64,000 nt of DNA from Saccharothrix syringae (GCF_009498035.1 NZ_CP034550.1:4774001-4838000), one strand, 5' to 3'; positions 33,286-43,071 are shown, counted from the first letter of the stretch. Notes: generated from the letters alone by a model not told the origin. Numbers and translations: made by a program.

Positions 33286-36060
33286 TCAGCGGGCTTCCGA
33301 CAAGCTCGTCCGGAGAACCCGTTGAGGCGGTGGTGGCGCGGGCGGCGTCGGGTGCGGCCGGTCGTGCTGCCACCACCAGGCGATGGACGGGATGGGCGGG
33401 GGTTCGGTGGAGTGGTCCCGGGGTGTGTCGCGCATGCCGCTCGCCTCGAACATGCGCCGGCCGTCGACGTAGAGGTAGCGCTCGGTGACGAGCGCCCAGT
33501 CCAGCGAGCCGCGGATGTAGTGCTCCAGGCCGGACAGGTAGTCGGTCAGGTCCGGCCGCCGCCGCCTGAGCCGGTCGCGGAGCCGGATGAACAGGGTGGT
33601 CGTCCGGTCCATGAGGACCATCGCCCGCTCGACGGCCTCGGCCTCCGTGCAGCCGGTCTCGGTGCGCACCACGTCGAGCAGGTTGAACCCGTCGGGTGAG
33701 CGCTCCTCCTCCTTGGCCCGGGAGACGACGCTGATGCTCCAGGCGGAGAGCATCGCGGCGACCTCGGTGACCGCCGCGGCCGAGCGGTCGTGCAGCAGGT
33801 GCGGCGGTGGCGCGGCGGAGCAGTTGATCGCCGCCGCCAGACCGGCCAGGGCCAGCGGGCCGCCCGAGCGCAGCATCGTCATGCAGTACGCGTCCAGGCT
33901 CGGCTTCTCGTCGCGGGCCAGGAAACCGGACCTGGTGGCCTCGGAGTGGAAGTAGCCGAGCATGGCGTTGACGAAGCGGTCGCTCTCGGCAGGCGAGCCC
34001 CAGCGCGCGAGCCGAACGCGCAGGTCGCGCAGGCTCATGCCGTAGCGGTCGCCCTCGTCCACGGGTTCCTCCAGGACGTCCGCGCAGCGGTGGATGCGCT
34101 CCATCGCCCAGGCCAGCTCCCCCGGGCGGTCGTGCAGCTCGCCCTCGTCGCAGTACTCGTCGTCGAAGGCGGTGATCCACATCGTGAAGTCGGAGGCGAC
34201 CTGGCGCAGCTCGTCGCCTGCCAGGGGCGCCATCCGCACGACCATGTGCCCGACCCCGCTCCGCGCCAGGCGCTCGCGGTGCTCGTCGTCGGCGCCCAGG
34301 CCGTAGCGGCGCATCCAGGCGATGGACCGCCGGTCGAACAGCTCGCCGCGCGGGAGGTGGATCGACGGGAAGGGGCAGTAGAACTCGGGCAGGCGGGTCG
34401 GGGCCCCGTCCTGGTCGCTTCCCGCGGCGCCCGGCCGGGCCTGGGCGTCGGGCGGGGTGCCCGGGCGGACCCCGGTGTCGGGCGGGGCGGGTGGGCGCAG
34501 GCCGTTGAGCGCCTGGAGGCTGTGGATGTCGGCCAGGCTCGGGTAGTGGTAGGGGTGCGGCCGGGGCGCGGCCTGGTCGGCGATGGACGGGAAGCTGCCG
34601 TCGGCGCGCTGCTGCGCGCGCAGCCAGCGGCCGGCCCGGTCCAGGGGCGCCGTGACGCCCCGGTGGGCCAGGGCCGTGACGGCCTGCGCGGTGGACAGCA
34701 CGTCGCTGGGGTCGCCGGGGTGCCGCCCCCAGCCCCCGTCGCGGTTCTGGGTGGTGCGCAGGCGGCGGGTGCTGGTGTCCGTGACGCGCCGGACGCGCTC
34801 GTCGGAGTCGGCGCCGGGCACCGCGTGCAGCGCGTCCAGGACGTGGCAGATGACGCTGGACTCGCTGAGGGTCCAGCTCACCGGGAAGGTGCCGTCGGCA
34901 CGGCCCTGGCCCACCAGGTAGTCCACGGCCGCGTCGAGCAGGCGGGCGTGGCGGTCCCGGGCGGGGCTGAGCGCGATGACCGCGCCGGCGGTCATGTCCG
35001 CCTCGGAGGCGTGCCCGGCCAGGTAGGTCGGGAAGCCGCCGTCGGCCCCCGCCATGCCCACCAGGTAGTCCTCGGCCGCGGCGATGGTGCCGCGGTGGCG
35101 GTGGGCGTCGACGGCGCGCAGGAACTCCACGCAGCGCGAGGTGTCGTCCACGTCGGTCTGGGTGGTCTCGCTGCAGTAGCCCCACCCGCCGTCGGGCAGT
35201 TGCGTGGCGGCGATCCAGTCGGCCATCCGCGCCACCACGTCGCGTCGTTCACCACTGGCGGCCAGGGCGATCCCGGCCATCGCGGTGAGGTAGGTGTCCT
35301 GGGAGCTGACGAAGGGCACCCCGCCGTCGGGGCGGCGGGTGGCGGACACCGTGGCGATCCCGGAGGCCAGCAGCGGCCCCTTCGGCTGGAAGGTGCGCAG
35401 GGCGTGCAGCGCGATCAGGTGCGTCAGGATGTTGCCGTGCAGGGGCCTGCCCGGCACCGTGGCCGCCAGGCGGCCGACCAGGAAAGCCTGGTCGGCGGGG
35501 TTGCTCCGGCCGCGCGCGTGGTCGCCCAGGATGTTGTTGGCGCACAGCACCAGTTCGGTCCAGACCGCCTGGCCGCGGTAGTCGACGGTCGGCAGGTCGG
35601 CTTTCGGCACCAGGTCGAACAGGGAGAACACGGTGCCGATCAGGACCCGCTTGCGCTCTCCGGTGGCGTGGGTGAACGTGGCGCGGAAACGGGCCGCGCG
35701 GGCGGGGTCGGGGTTGCCCAGCGCGGCGTCGCGGACGATCGTGCTGCCCTCGTCGGGTGCTTGCGTGGCGACCAGGTACCTCCGCAGCGACTGCCGCTCG
35801 CCCGAGTGGGTCCCCCCGCGGTCCACGTCCTCCAGCAGGCGCAGGAACACCGCCGACTCCACGACGCGGCTGGTGCAGGTGTCGATCAGCCGACCGTCCG
35901 GCGCCACCCTCCCGACCAGGGAGTCGATCAGCCGCAGCCGGGCGTCGCCGTCCGAGGGGGGCGCCTGCGCGGTGCCCCCGAGCCCGGACCACCCGGCCAA
36001 GCCGATCGTCGGGGTGCCCCGTCCCGCGGGACCGGGCAGGACGCGCACGGGTTCGCTCAT
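33286..36060 (-). CDS. Bifunctional class II + class I diterpene synthase, candidate encapsulin cargo
   Basis: 924 residues in one uninterrupted frame. Residues 1-40 are disordered, with GPAGRGTPT and GWSGLGGTAQ. Residues 41-520 are a class II cyclase (beta-gamma type): DxDD motif DVDDTS at 303-308 (proton donor) and repeated QW-like DGGWG/DGGF/DGSF motifs. A Pro/Gly linker (520-555) joins a class I alpha domain: Asp-rich DDEYCDE at 633-639 and an NSE-like NLLDVVRTE at 793-801 (Ser replaced by Val). The enzyme should protonate-cyclise GGPP to a copalyl-type diphosphate and then ionise it to a diterpene. Bacteria usually split these activities into two proteins. ATG overlaps the P450 stop. Last gene of the leftward operon. 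A long Pro-rich tail follows the alpha domain. Confidence 0.9.
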   Translation of the reverse strand: MSEPVRVLPGPAGRGTPTIGLAGWSGLGGTAQAPPSDGDARLRLIDSLVGRVAPDGRLIDTCTSRVVESAVFLRLLEDVDRGGTHSGERQSLRRYLVATQAPDEGSTIVRDAALGNPDPARAARFRATFTHATGERKRVLIGTVFSLFDLVPKADLPTVDYRGQAVWTELVLCANNILGDHARGRSNPADQAFLVGRLAATVPGRPLHGNILTHLIALHALRTFQPKGPLLASGIATVSATRRPDGGVPFVSSQDTYLTAMAGIALAASGERRDVVARMADWIAATQLPDGGWGYCSETTQTDVDDTSRCVEFLRAVDAHRHRGTIAAAEDYLVGMAGADGGFPTYLAGHASEADMTAGAVIALSPARDRHARLLDAAVDYLVGQGRADGTFPVSWTLSESSVICHVLDALHAVPGADSDERVRRVTDTSTRRLRTTQNRDGGWGRHPGDPSDVLSTAQAVTALAHRGVTAPLDRAGRWLRAQQRADGSFPSIADQAAPRPHPYHYPSLADIHSLQALNGLRPPAPPDTGVRPGTPPDAQARPGAAGSDQDGAPTRLPEFYCPFPSIHLPRGELFDRRSIAWMRRYGLGADDEHRERLARSGVGHMVVRMAPLAGDELRQVASDFTMWITAFDDEYCDEGELHDRPGELAWAMERIHRCADVLEEPVDEGDRYGMSLRDLRVRLARWGSPAESDRFVNAMLGYFHSEATRSGFLARDEKPSLDAYCMTMLRSGGPLALAGLAAAINCSAAPPPHLLHDRSAAAVTEVAAMLSAWSISVVSRAKEEERSPDGFNLLDVVRTETGCTEAEAVERAMVLMDRTTTLFIRLRDRLRRRRPDLTDYLSGLEHYIRGSLDWALVTERYLYVDGRRMFEASGMRDTPRDHSTEPPPIPSIAWWWQHDRPHPTPPAPPPPQRVLRTSLSEAR

Positions 36061-37295
36061 GCCTTCACCTCCGGTGCGGTGGTCAGGATCTTCAGGGCGG
36101 ACTGCCGCGCGCGGAACGGGAAGGTCGGGTGGTAGGTCGGCTCGGACAGGTCGGCCGGGGTCAGCCGGGGGAGGGCCGTGCGCATCTCCTCCAGGGCCAC
36201 GCGCAGCATCATGCGGCCCAGCGGGGCGCCGACGCAGAAGTGCTCGCCGAGGCCGAAGGCCAGGTGGGGGGTCGGGGTCGGGTGGCCGGGGTGGAAGCGG
36301 TCGGGGTCGGGGAACCTGGCCTCGTCGCGGTTGGCCGAACCGTAGGCCAGCAGGACCCGGCTGCCGGCGGGGACGCGGGTGCCGCCGATCTCGACGTCGC
36401 GCAGGGCGGTGCGGTACATGCCGAAGATCGGGCAGTCGTAGCGCAACCCCTCCTCCACGAGGTCGTCCACGCGGACGCTCCCGTCGACCACGGCGGCCCA
36501 CCCGCCCGGCGCCCGCACCTGGTTCCACACCGTGGTGGTGAGCGTCTCGGCCGCGGTGCGGTAGCCCGCGGTGATCAGGGTGGGCACCTGCGCGATGGCC
36601 TGCCGGACCGGCAGGTCGCGGACGAGCGCGCTGATGAGGTCGTCGCGCGGCCGGAGCAGGCGGTGGGCGATCAGCCGCTTGGCGAACGCGCCGTAGTCGG
36701 CCAGGCCGCGGGCGCAGGCGCGCAGGACCTCCGGGTCGGTGTCCTCGCGCGCGGTCATGATCCGGATCCGCTGGTCGGTCCAGGTGTCGAACCGCTGGTA
36801 GGTGCTCGTGGGGATGCCGAGGACCCGGAGCACGACCATGAGCGTGAAGGGCTTGGCGAAGTCCTCGGCGAAGTCGAACGCGGGGCCCGCCGCGAGCCGG
36901 CGGAGCAGGCGGCGCGCGATCGCCCGGGCCCGGGGCTCGGTGTTGCCGATCACCCGGCGGGTGAAGCCGGTGCGCACCACCGCCCGGACCCTGGCGTGCT
37001 CCGGCGGGTCGAGCGACCCCAGCGGCAGCGCGTCGCCCCGCCAGGCCGCCACGACGTGCTCGACCTCCGGGGGCAGGGTCGCCGTCGGGCGGGGGTTGTG
37101 CTCGCGGACCGAGAAGCCGTCCTGGTCGCGCAGCACGGCCGCGATGTCGTCGTACCGGGTCACGCACCACGCCCGCAGCGACTCCGAGTAGAACACCGGT
37201 CGCGTGCACCGCGCGTCGCGGAAGAACCCGAACGGGTCGTCCCGGTGGGCGTGCCGGGGGTCGAACACCCCGTCGGTCGATCCGGGTTCAGCCAT
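36057..37295 (-). CDS. Cytochrome P450
   Basis: 412 residues, soluble bacterial class. Haem-thiolate signature FGLGEHFCVGAPLGR with Cys354, K-helix ExxR E282-R285 in EEGLRY, and I-helix TAGYRTAAET around 242-251, where the usual acidic/alcohol pair (AGxET/DT) is AGYRT. Sandwiched between and overlapping two terpene cyclase genes, so it most likely oxidises the cyclised diterpene. No ferredoxin or reductase is nearby. ATG start overlaps the upstream gene's end by 8 bp. Confidence 0.95.
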   Translation of the reverse strand: MAEPGSTDGVFDPRHAHRDDPFGFFRDARCTRPVFYSESLRAWCVTRYDDIAAVLRDQDGFSVREHNPRPTATLPPEVEHVVAAWRGDALPLGSLDPPEHARVRAVVRTGFTRRVIGNTEPRARAIARRLLRRLAAGPAFDFAEDFAKPFTLMVVLRVLGIPTSTYQRFDTWTDQRIRIMTAREDTDPEVLRACARGLADYGAFAKRLIAHRLLRPRDDLISALVRDLPVRQAIAQVPTLITAGYRTAAETLTTTVWNQVRAPGGWAAVVDGSVRVDDLVEEGLRYDCPIFGMYRTALRDVEIGGTRVPAGSRVLLAYGSANRDEARFPDPDRFHPGHPTPTPHLAFGLGEHFCVGAPLGRMMLRVALEEMRTALPRLTPADLSEPTYHPTFPFRARQSALKILTTAPEVKA

Positions 37296-39531
37296 GGCGG
37301 CCCCCCGAGTGGCGGTAGTCCGGGTCCAGGTGGGTCATGGCGAGCAGCACGAAGTTGTTCGCCAGTTCGGTGACGCCGTGCGGCAGCGGGCGGGGGGCGG
37401 CCTGGTCGGGGATCGAGGTGTAGCCGCCGTCCTCGTCCTGCTCGCGCAGCAGGTAGGCGGTGCCGGCGCGGACCACCCCGCTGTCGCGGTGCTCCGCGGC
37501 GAGCGCGACGAGGCTGTAGGCGGTGCTGATCGGGTCGCTCGGGTCGCCCGGCGCCTGCCCCCAGCCGCCGTCGGGGTTGGCGGTGGTCAGCAGGCGGCGT
37601 TGCGCGGCCCGCACGGCCGGGCCGATCCGCTGCTCGTGCGCCATCGGGTCGCGCCGGTGCACGAAGCGCAGCGCGGCCAGGGCGCGGAAGACGGCTTCGG
37701 CCTCGCTGAGGCTCCGGCCGCGCCCGAAGGTGCCGTCGCAGCGCTGGGCGCGCAGCACGAACCCCGCCGCGCGCTCGATCAGCGGTCGGTGCGCGTGGGC
37801 GTGCGGCGCGAGCGCCAGCACGGTGTCGGCGGTCGTGGCCGGCTCGGCCGGGTGCCCGGCGAAGTAGGTGGACACCCCGCCGTCCGGGCCGACCCGGTCG
37901 CGCAGGAACCGCCGCGCCCGCTCGCCGTGGGCCCGGTAGCGGTCGGGGTCGACGGCGTGCAGGAACGCCACGACGTGCGCGGTGTCGCCCGCATCGGTCT
38001 GGACGACGTCCTCCGCGTTCGACCAGCCGCCGTCGTCGGCCTGCCGACCGGCGAGGTAGTCGCCCATGGCGAGCAGGACGCGCCGGTCGACACCGGCGCG
38101 GGCCAGGGCCAGGCCCGCGGTCGAGGTGACGAGGACCTCCTCGGTGGTGGCGAACGGCATCCCGCCGTCGGTGTTCAGACAGGCGGCCAGCGCGTCCACC
38201 CCGGCGCGCACCACGGGGTGCCCCGGCGCCACCCGGGTGAGCGCCAGCAGCGCGAACAGGTGGGAGAACGCCTGCCGCTCGATGACGCCCCGGCGCTGGC
38301 CGACCTCGGTCAGCCGCAGCAGCCGCGCGGTCAGCTCGGGTGCCACGGGGTCGGCCGAGTTCAGGTGGTGGATCGCCATCATCCGCAGCCGGGTCCAGGT
38401 CGCCCCGTCCCGGTGCTCGAACGCCTCCGCCGGCGCGTCCACGTGGAACGGCTCGGGGCCGACCGCGGCCAGAATCGCGGCCAGCGCGAGCCTGTGCCGG
38501 GGCGAGGGGTGCTGCGCGGAGCCCTCGAAGGTCTTGTCGATCAGCCGTTCCCGGTCGGGCACGGGCGTGCCGTGCAGGGTCGAGGCGATGACGGCGGCGT
38601 CGAACGGGCCGGCGCCCGGGGCGCGGGCGAGGAGGTGGACGCGCAGCGCGTGCTGCGCCGCGGGGTGCATGTTCTCGCGACGCAGCAGGGTGAGCATGAG
38701 CGCGGACTCGGTGACCCGGCTCTGCGTGGTGCCGGGGATCGAGCCGGCCGGGGTGACGCCGCGCAGGACGTGGTCGACGAGGCGGTCCGCGGCGGCGCGC
38801 AACCGCGGCGGGCCGGTCGGTGCGGGCGGCGGGGCGGGGCGGGGGGAGGGCCAGTCGAGGCCGAGCCGGTCCCGCACCACGGCGGGCAGGTCGTGGCGGT
38901 CGGCCACGTGCCACGCGTGGTCGCGCGCCAGGGCGAGCAGCGCCGGCGACGGCTCGAACGCGATCGGCTGCCCGACCTGCCGGAACAGCTCGACCTCGCC
39001 GAGGGAGTTGCCGATGGCCAGCGACCGGGACCAGGCGACGGCCCCGTCGGCCAGGTCGAGCGCGACCTTGTCCTTGACACCCTCCACCGTGGACTCGACG
39101 AGTCCGGTGTAGAGGTCGTCCTCGACGGCGAAGCGGGTGCCGCGGAAGCGCTCGACACCCAGCTCCGCGGCCAGGTGCGCGACCAGTTCCTCCGGACCGC
39201 CCGAGATCAGCACCGGGGTGTACCCGGCGCCCCGCAGGGCGGCGACCAGGGGGCGCGTGAAGTCGAACAGGCGCTGCCGCCGCTCCTGCCACAGCCCGGC
39301 GATCAGCGCGGACACCGCCCGGACCGGCACGTCGGTGAACAGCGCCGCGAACAGCCGGTGCACGACCTCGGGCGGGGGCGGGTCCTCCGGGCGGCCGGTG
39401 GCGACCACGTCCCGGAGCCGGGCGGCGCGGTCGCGCGGCGTCAGCCCGGCGTCGACGAGCAGGGCGGGCAGCGGGTCGGCCAGCGCGCCGGGCAGCAGCG
39501 TGCCGTCCACGTCGAGCGCGGCGATCTTCAC
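37288..39531 (-). CDS. HAD-superfamily phosphatase fused to a class II terpene cyclase-like domain
   Basis: 747 residues. Residues 1-215 are a HAD hydrolase: nucleophile loop DVDGT at 7-11, LISGG at 108-112, Lys in VKDKVALD and acidic motif IGNSLGEVEL. Residues 240-747 are a beta-gamma cyclase domain homologous to the N-terminal half of the bifunctional synthase, with DGGWS and DGGWG repeats. At the DxDD position it reads DAGDTA (513-518), so the central proton-donor Asp is Gly. HAD-fused cyclases such as drimenol-type synthases cyclise a prenyl diphosphate and then remove phosphate. Here the HAD part looks intact but the cyclase acid is changed, so it may act as a diphosphate hydrolase with a binding-only domain, or use a different acid. 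GTG overlaps the upstream stop. Confidence 0.87.
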   Translation of the reverse strand: MKIAALDVDGTLLPGALADPLPALLVDAGLTPRDRAARLRDVVATGRPEDPPPPEVVHRLFAALFTDVPVRAVSALIAGLWQERRQRLFDFTRPLVAALRGAGYTPVLISGGPEELVAHLAAELGVERFRGTRFAVEDDLYTGLVESTVEGVKDKVALDLADGAVAWSRSLAIGNSLGEVELFRQVGQPIAFEPSPALLALARDHAWHVADRHDLPAVVRDRLGLDWPSPRPAPPPAPTGPPRLRAAADRLVDHVLRGVTPAGSIPGTTQSRVTESALMLTLLRRENMHPAAQHALRVHLLARAPGAGPFDAAVIASTLHGTPVPDRERLIDKTFEGSAQHPSPRHRLALAAILAAVGPEPFHVDAPAEAFEHRDGATWTRLRMMAIHHLNSADPVAPELTARLLRLTEVGQRRGVIERQAFSHLFALLALTRVAPGHPVVRAGVDALAACLNTDGGMPFATTEEVLVTSTAGLALARAGVDRRVLLAMGDYLAGRQADDGGWSNAEDVVQTDAGDTAHVVAFLHAVDPDRYRAHGERARRFLRDRVGPDGGVSTYFAGHPAEPATTADTVLALAPHAHAHRPLIERAAGFVLRAQRCDGTFGRGRSLSEAEAVFRALAALRFVHRRDPMAHEQRIGPAVRAAQRRLLTTANPDGGWGQAPGDPSDPISTAYSLVALAAEHRDSGVVRAGTAYLLREQDEDGGYTSIPDQAAPRPLPHGVTELANNFVLLAMTHLDPDYRHSGGRHG

Positions 39532-41129
39532 GTCCTGCCCCCGCTCCCCGCGACGAGCAGCCGGTCCAGGAACGGGTTGCCGAAGACCCGGTGCGGGTCC
39601 AGCGCGTCCAGCCGGGTCACCACCCGGTTCCACGAGGCGCCGAACGCGGCGGGCACCGCGCCGCCCAGCACGGCGGCGTCCGCCCACCCGGCCGAGGTCG
39701 TGTAGCCCCAGCCCTTGGCCCACTCCGGTCGCACCACGGCGTACGGGGGCCGGTAGTGGTCGAAGGCGAACCGCTCGAGGTCGCGGTGGAAGCTCTCCGC
39801 GTGCCCGGTGCCCGGGAAGCCGAGCACGCTCACCCAGACCGCCACGTCCCAGTGCGGGTGGTCGGGGTCGGCGGCGACCGGGGACAGCGTCGGCCCCCCG
39901 GCGTGGTCCACCCCGGTGACCCGGAGTTCCACCGGCCCGTTCGCCGGGTACCGCTCCCGGTCCCGGTAGCCGTCGCGCAGCTCCCGGTAGCGGACCGCGA
40001 AGTCGTGCACGACCCGCTGGAGCTCGGCGCGGCAGGTGACGATCGCGTGGCCGCTCCAGGCGTAGCGCAGGACGTTGGGCCGCGAGTACAGCAGCAGGTC
40101 CTTCGACCGGCCCCACAGGTCGGCCGAGGCGGTGGCGGCCAGTCCGGCCACCGACGCGGCGTGCTGGGCCTCGCCCAGCCCGAGGGCGTACCGGGGGTGC
40201 TCGCCGACCACCCGCGAGACCACGCGGGAGACGGCTTCCGGGATGTGGTCGGTGAACGGGTAGTTGTACGGCCCGGTGACGGCGCGGGACGTCGGCGGGC
40301 GCACGGGCGCCGGTTCGAACGTCCTCAGCCACGTCCGCTCGGAGTACGGGAACCAGAGCACGTCCACCGCGCCGCAGCGCTCGACCAGCGCCGCCACCGA
40401 GCGGGGCGCGGCGGCCTCCGGCGCGGCGAACACCTCGCCGGAGAGCGCCGTGGTGTCGCTGGCGCAGCGCAGGGTGTGGTCCGCGACGGCGGCCAGCGTC
40501 ACCTCGGTGACGAACGCCCGGCCGACGTGGGTCAGCAGCGCCGCGGTGTCGGGGTCGCCGCGGCGGAAGCCGCGCACCGCGTACCGGCCGGAGGCCGCGT
40601 CCCACACCACGGCGTCCAACGCGACGACGAGGTCGCTCATCGTCCCGTGCGCGGGCGCCGCCGCACCGGTGCCGTGCCCGCCGACGGCGAGCGCGCCGCC
40701 CACGGTGAACTCGCCGCACCCGGTCGTGCAGGGCAGCGCGAGCCCGTGGCGCGCCAGGTGCTCCAGCAGCGACCGCACCGACGCCCCGGGGCCCACCCGG
40801 ACCAGGGGCGCCTCGCCGGGCAGGACCTGGACGTGGTCGAGGTGGTCCCGGGTGTCGGCCAGCACCACCCGTTGCGCGTCGGGTTGCCGGTCGGTGAGCA
40901 CCAGCGGGCCGACGCTGTGGCCCTCGCCCGCGGCGCGCACCCGGTACCCGTGCGACCACGCCCAGTTCGCCAGCGCCACCACGTCCTCGGCGGTCCTCGG
41001 CGAGCACGTCCACACGTCGTCCACGTGGATGCGGTCCACCCAGTTGCGGTAGGGCCGCCGGCGCACCGGCAGGGCGCGGGGGAAACCCGGTGGGGCGTCG
41101 TGCGCTCGCCCGCTCAACGCTCTGGTCAC
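39528..41129 (-). CDS. FAD-linked oxidoreductase (VAO/cholesterol-oxidase type II-like)
   Basis: 533 residues. N-terminal FAD_binding_4 (PCMH) domain: GYRVRAAGEGHSVGPLVL, VRVGPGASVRSLLEHL, and CGEFTVGGALAVGGHGTG. The C-terminal half resembles the substrate domain of bacterial covalent-FAD sterol oxidases (WGRSKDLLLYSRPNVLRY, WAKGWGYTTSAGW). Probably oxidises an alcohol or ring position of the diterpenoid made by the downstream genes. First gene of the leftward operon; GTG 41129 is preceded by GGAGGT. Confidence 0.87.
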   Translation of the reverse strand: MTRALSGRAHDAPPGFPRALPVRRRPYRNWVDRIHVDDVWTCSPRTAEDVVALANWAWSHGYRVRAAGEGHSVGPLVLTDRQPDAQRVVLADTRDHLDHVQVLPGEAPLVRVGPGASVRSLLEHLARHGLALPCTTGCGEFTVGGALAVGGHGTGAAAPAHGTMSDLVVALDAVVWDAASGRYAVRGFRRGDPDTAALLTHVGRAFVTEVTLAAVADHTLRCASDTTALSGEVFAAPEAAAPRSVAALVERCGAVDVLWFPYSERTWLRTFEPAPVRPPTSRAVTGPYNYPFTDHIPEAVSRVVSRVVGEHPRYALGLGEAQHAASVAGLAATASADLWGRSKDLLLYSRPNVLRYAWSGHAIVTCRAELQRVVHDFAVRYRELRDGYRDRERYPANGPVELRVTGVDHAGGPTLSPVAADPDHPHWDVAVWVSVLGFPGTGHAESFHRDLERFAFDHYRPPYAVVRPEWAKGWGYTTSAGWADAAVLGGAVPAAFGASWNRVVTRLDALDPHRVFGNPFLDRLLVAGSGGRT

Positions 41130-41630
41130 GGGCCGACCTCCGATCGGCTACGAGCAGGAGGAAGGATTTTCGGAAAGCACGCGGAGAAGGCCGCGTCAAA
41201 GGCGATCGACGCCGATTCCGGCGACACGTCGCACGGTGACGGGCAATGGCGAAGGTAGCACCGCCTTTCGCCGTCGTATAAGCGACCGAAAGAGTGACCG
41301 GGTAACATGTGGAACACTCGGTTCGGTGTGCCAAAGTTTTTTCTCCGCACTGTGGAATTCCCCAGCAGAGCCCTGCGACAAGTGCTGCAACAGAGCTATT
41401 CGGGGCCGCGTAGCTGCGGATATCACTCCGATGGCGGCTGATCATGGAAAACGTTTTGAGGGTACTCGGACAATTATTAACAAGTCGATCACCGCATTCC
41501 TGCATGCCCCGGAGGGGTGATGTCGACGCCACTTCGGCGCGGTTCATCAGAATGGCCCTACCGGTCCTCATTTCGAGGTGGATACCGTCTCGGCTCATTG
41601 TCTGGCCGACTTCTGATTGGCGGTGCACCG
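41130..41630. promoter_or_regulatory. 500-bp divergent control region between the two terpenoid operons
   Basis: Clearly AT-richer than the flanking genes, particularly 41150-41480 (runs such as AAAGTTTTTTC and ACAATTATTAAC). Promoters for both operons must lie here. A strong ribosome-site-like GGAGGGG at about 41510 precedes GTG/ATG codons at 41517/41520 that are in frame with the first encapsulin gene, but codons 41520-41630 show low third-position GC, so I treat them as leader. No palindromic operator stood out. Confidence 0.55.
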
Positions 41631-43046
41631 GTGACTGTGACCGATTCGCCCACCCCCGAGGTGGACACCGAGCAACCCCGCCTGAGCCTCGGCACCGCCG
41701 CCGCCAGGAACCTGGCGACGACGACCAAGACCGTGCCGCAGATGCAGAACATCACCTCGCGCTGGCTGCTCAAGGTGCTGCCCTGGGTGCAGGTGTCAGG
41801 CGGTGTCTACCGGGTCAACAGGCGGATGACCTACGCCCTGGGTGACGGGCGGTTGACGTTCTCCAACATCGGCGCCGAGGTCTCGGTCGTGCCGCGGGAG
41901 CTGACCGAGCTGCCGCTGCTGCACGGTTTCGAGGACGACGAGGTGTTGTCGAGCATGGCCGGCCGCTTCGAGCAGCGCGAGTTCGCGCCCGGCGACGTGC
42001 TGGTGGAGCGGGGGCAGCCGGAGGACCAGGTGGTCCTCATCGCCCACGGCAAGGTCGAGAAGGTCGGCGTCGGCGAGTACGGCGACCGGACCGTGGTCGG
42101 CGTACTCGCCGACGGCGACTACTTCGGCGACCGCGTGCTGGCCGGGCCGCGTGACGCGTGGGAGTACACCGTGCGGGCGATCACGCAGGTCACCGCCCTG
42201 GTGCTGCGGTGGCAGGACTTCGAGCAGCTCAACGGCGCGGCCGGCGGGCTGCGCGCCCACATCCAGCAGGCCCTCGGCGCCGAGGGCCGCAAGCAGAACG
42301 CCCAGGGCGAGGCGTTGATCGAGCTGGCCGCGGGCCACGAGGGCGAGCCCGACCTGCCCGCGACGTACGTGGAGTACGAGCTCTCGCCGCGGGAGTACGA
42401 GCTGAGCGTGGCGCAGACCATCCTGCGGGTCCACAGCCGCGTCGCGGACCTCTACAACCACCCGATGAACCAGACCGAGCAACAACTCCGGCTCACCATC
42501 GAGGCCCTGCGCGAGCGCCAGGAGTACGAGATGGTCAACAACCGGGGCTTCGGGCTGCTGCACAACACCGACCTCAAGCAGCGCGTCCGCACTCGCAACG
42601 GCGCGCCGACCCCGGACGACATGGACGAGCTGCTGTCGATCGTGTGGAAGCAGCCCACGGCGTTCCTGGCCCACCCCCGCGTCATCGCGGCGTTCGGGCG
42701 CGAGTGCAACAAGCGCGGCCTCTACCCGTCCACCGTGGACTTCAACGGGCACCACGTGCCGTCCTGGCGCGGTGTGCCGGTGCTGCCGTGCAACAAGATC
42801 GAGGTCACCGAACGGCGGACCAGCTCGGTCATCCTGCTGCGCGCGGGTGAGGAGAACCAGGGCGTGGTCGGCCTGCACGAGGTCGGGTTGCCCGAGGAGG
42901 TGCAGCCCGGGCTGTCGGTGCGGTTCATGGGCATCGACGACAAGGCGATCATCTCCTACCTGGTCAGCGCCTACTACTCCGCGGCGATCCTGGTGCCCGA
43001 CGCGGCGGGCGTGCTGGAGAACGTGCAGCTCGGCACCGAGGACTGA
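41631..43046 (+). CDS. Family 2B encapsulin shell protein with cyclic-nucleotide-binding-like domain, copy 1
   Basis: 471 residues. An N-arm ([20 protein letters not shown]) precedes the HK97-type shell fold: [22 protein letters not shown] Crp/Fnr-type cNMP-binding module at about 80-210 follows ([46 protein letters not shown]), lacking the Arg that binds cyclic phosphate in CAP/PKA. The shell P/A domains resume at RKQNAQGE and continue through [20 protein letters not shown] and [11 protein letters not shown] to [19 protein letters not shown]. Such proteins self-assemble into icosahedral compartments that hold terpene synthases, prenyltransferases or other cargo. GTG 41631 (or 41637) chosen by codon bias. 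Confidence 0.93.
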   Translation: MTVTDSPTPEVDTEQPRLSLGTAAARNLATTTKTVPQMQNITSRWLLKVLPWVQVSGGVYRVNRRMTYALGDGRLTFSNIGAEVSVVPRELTELPLLHGFEDDEVLSSMAGRFEQREFAPGDVLVERGQPEDQVVLIAHGKVEKVGVGEYGDRTVVGVLADGDYFGDRVLAGPRDAWEYTVRAITQVTALVLRWQDFEQLNGAAGGLRAHIQQALGAEGRKQNAQGEALIELAAGHEGEPDLPATYVEYELSPREYELSVAQTILRVHSRVADLYNHPMNQTEQQLRLTIEALRERQEYEMVNNRGFGLLHNTDLKQRVRTRNGAPTPDDMDELLSIVWKQPTAFLAHPRVIAAFGRECNKRGLYPSTVDFNGHHVPSWRGVPVLPCNKIEVTERRTSSVILLRAGEENQGVVGLHEVGLPEEVQPGLSVRFMGIDDKAIISYLVSAYYSAAILVPDAAGVLENVQLGTED

Positions 43047-43071
43047 CCCGGGCCGGTGGAGGGGAGGCGAC

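Noticed and set aside
36057..37209. Upstream extension of the bifunctional cyclase frame across the P450
   Set aside because: Out of frame with the P450 and Arg/His-rich; the ATG at 36060 in an ATGA overlap is the start.
39532..41628. Extension of the HAD-cyclase frame through the FAD oxidase
   Set aside because: Translation is Arg-rich nonsense; the GTG at 39531 in a GTGA overlap is the true start.
41517..41630. Upstream start (41517/41520) for the first encapsulin
   Set aside because: Good ribosome site but the 37 extra codons have low third-position GC and no match to the copy-2 N-arm; kept as leader.
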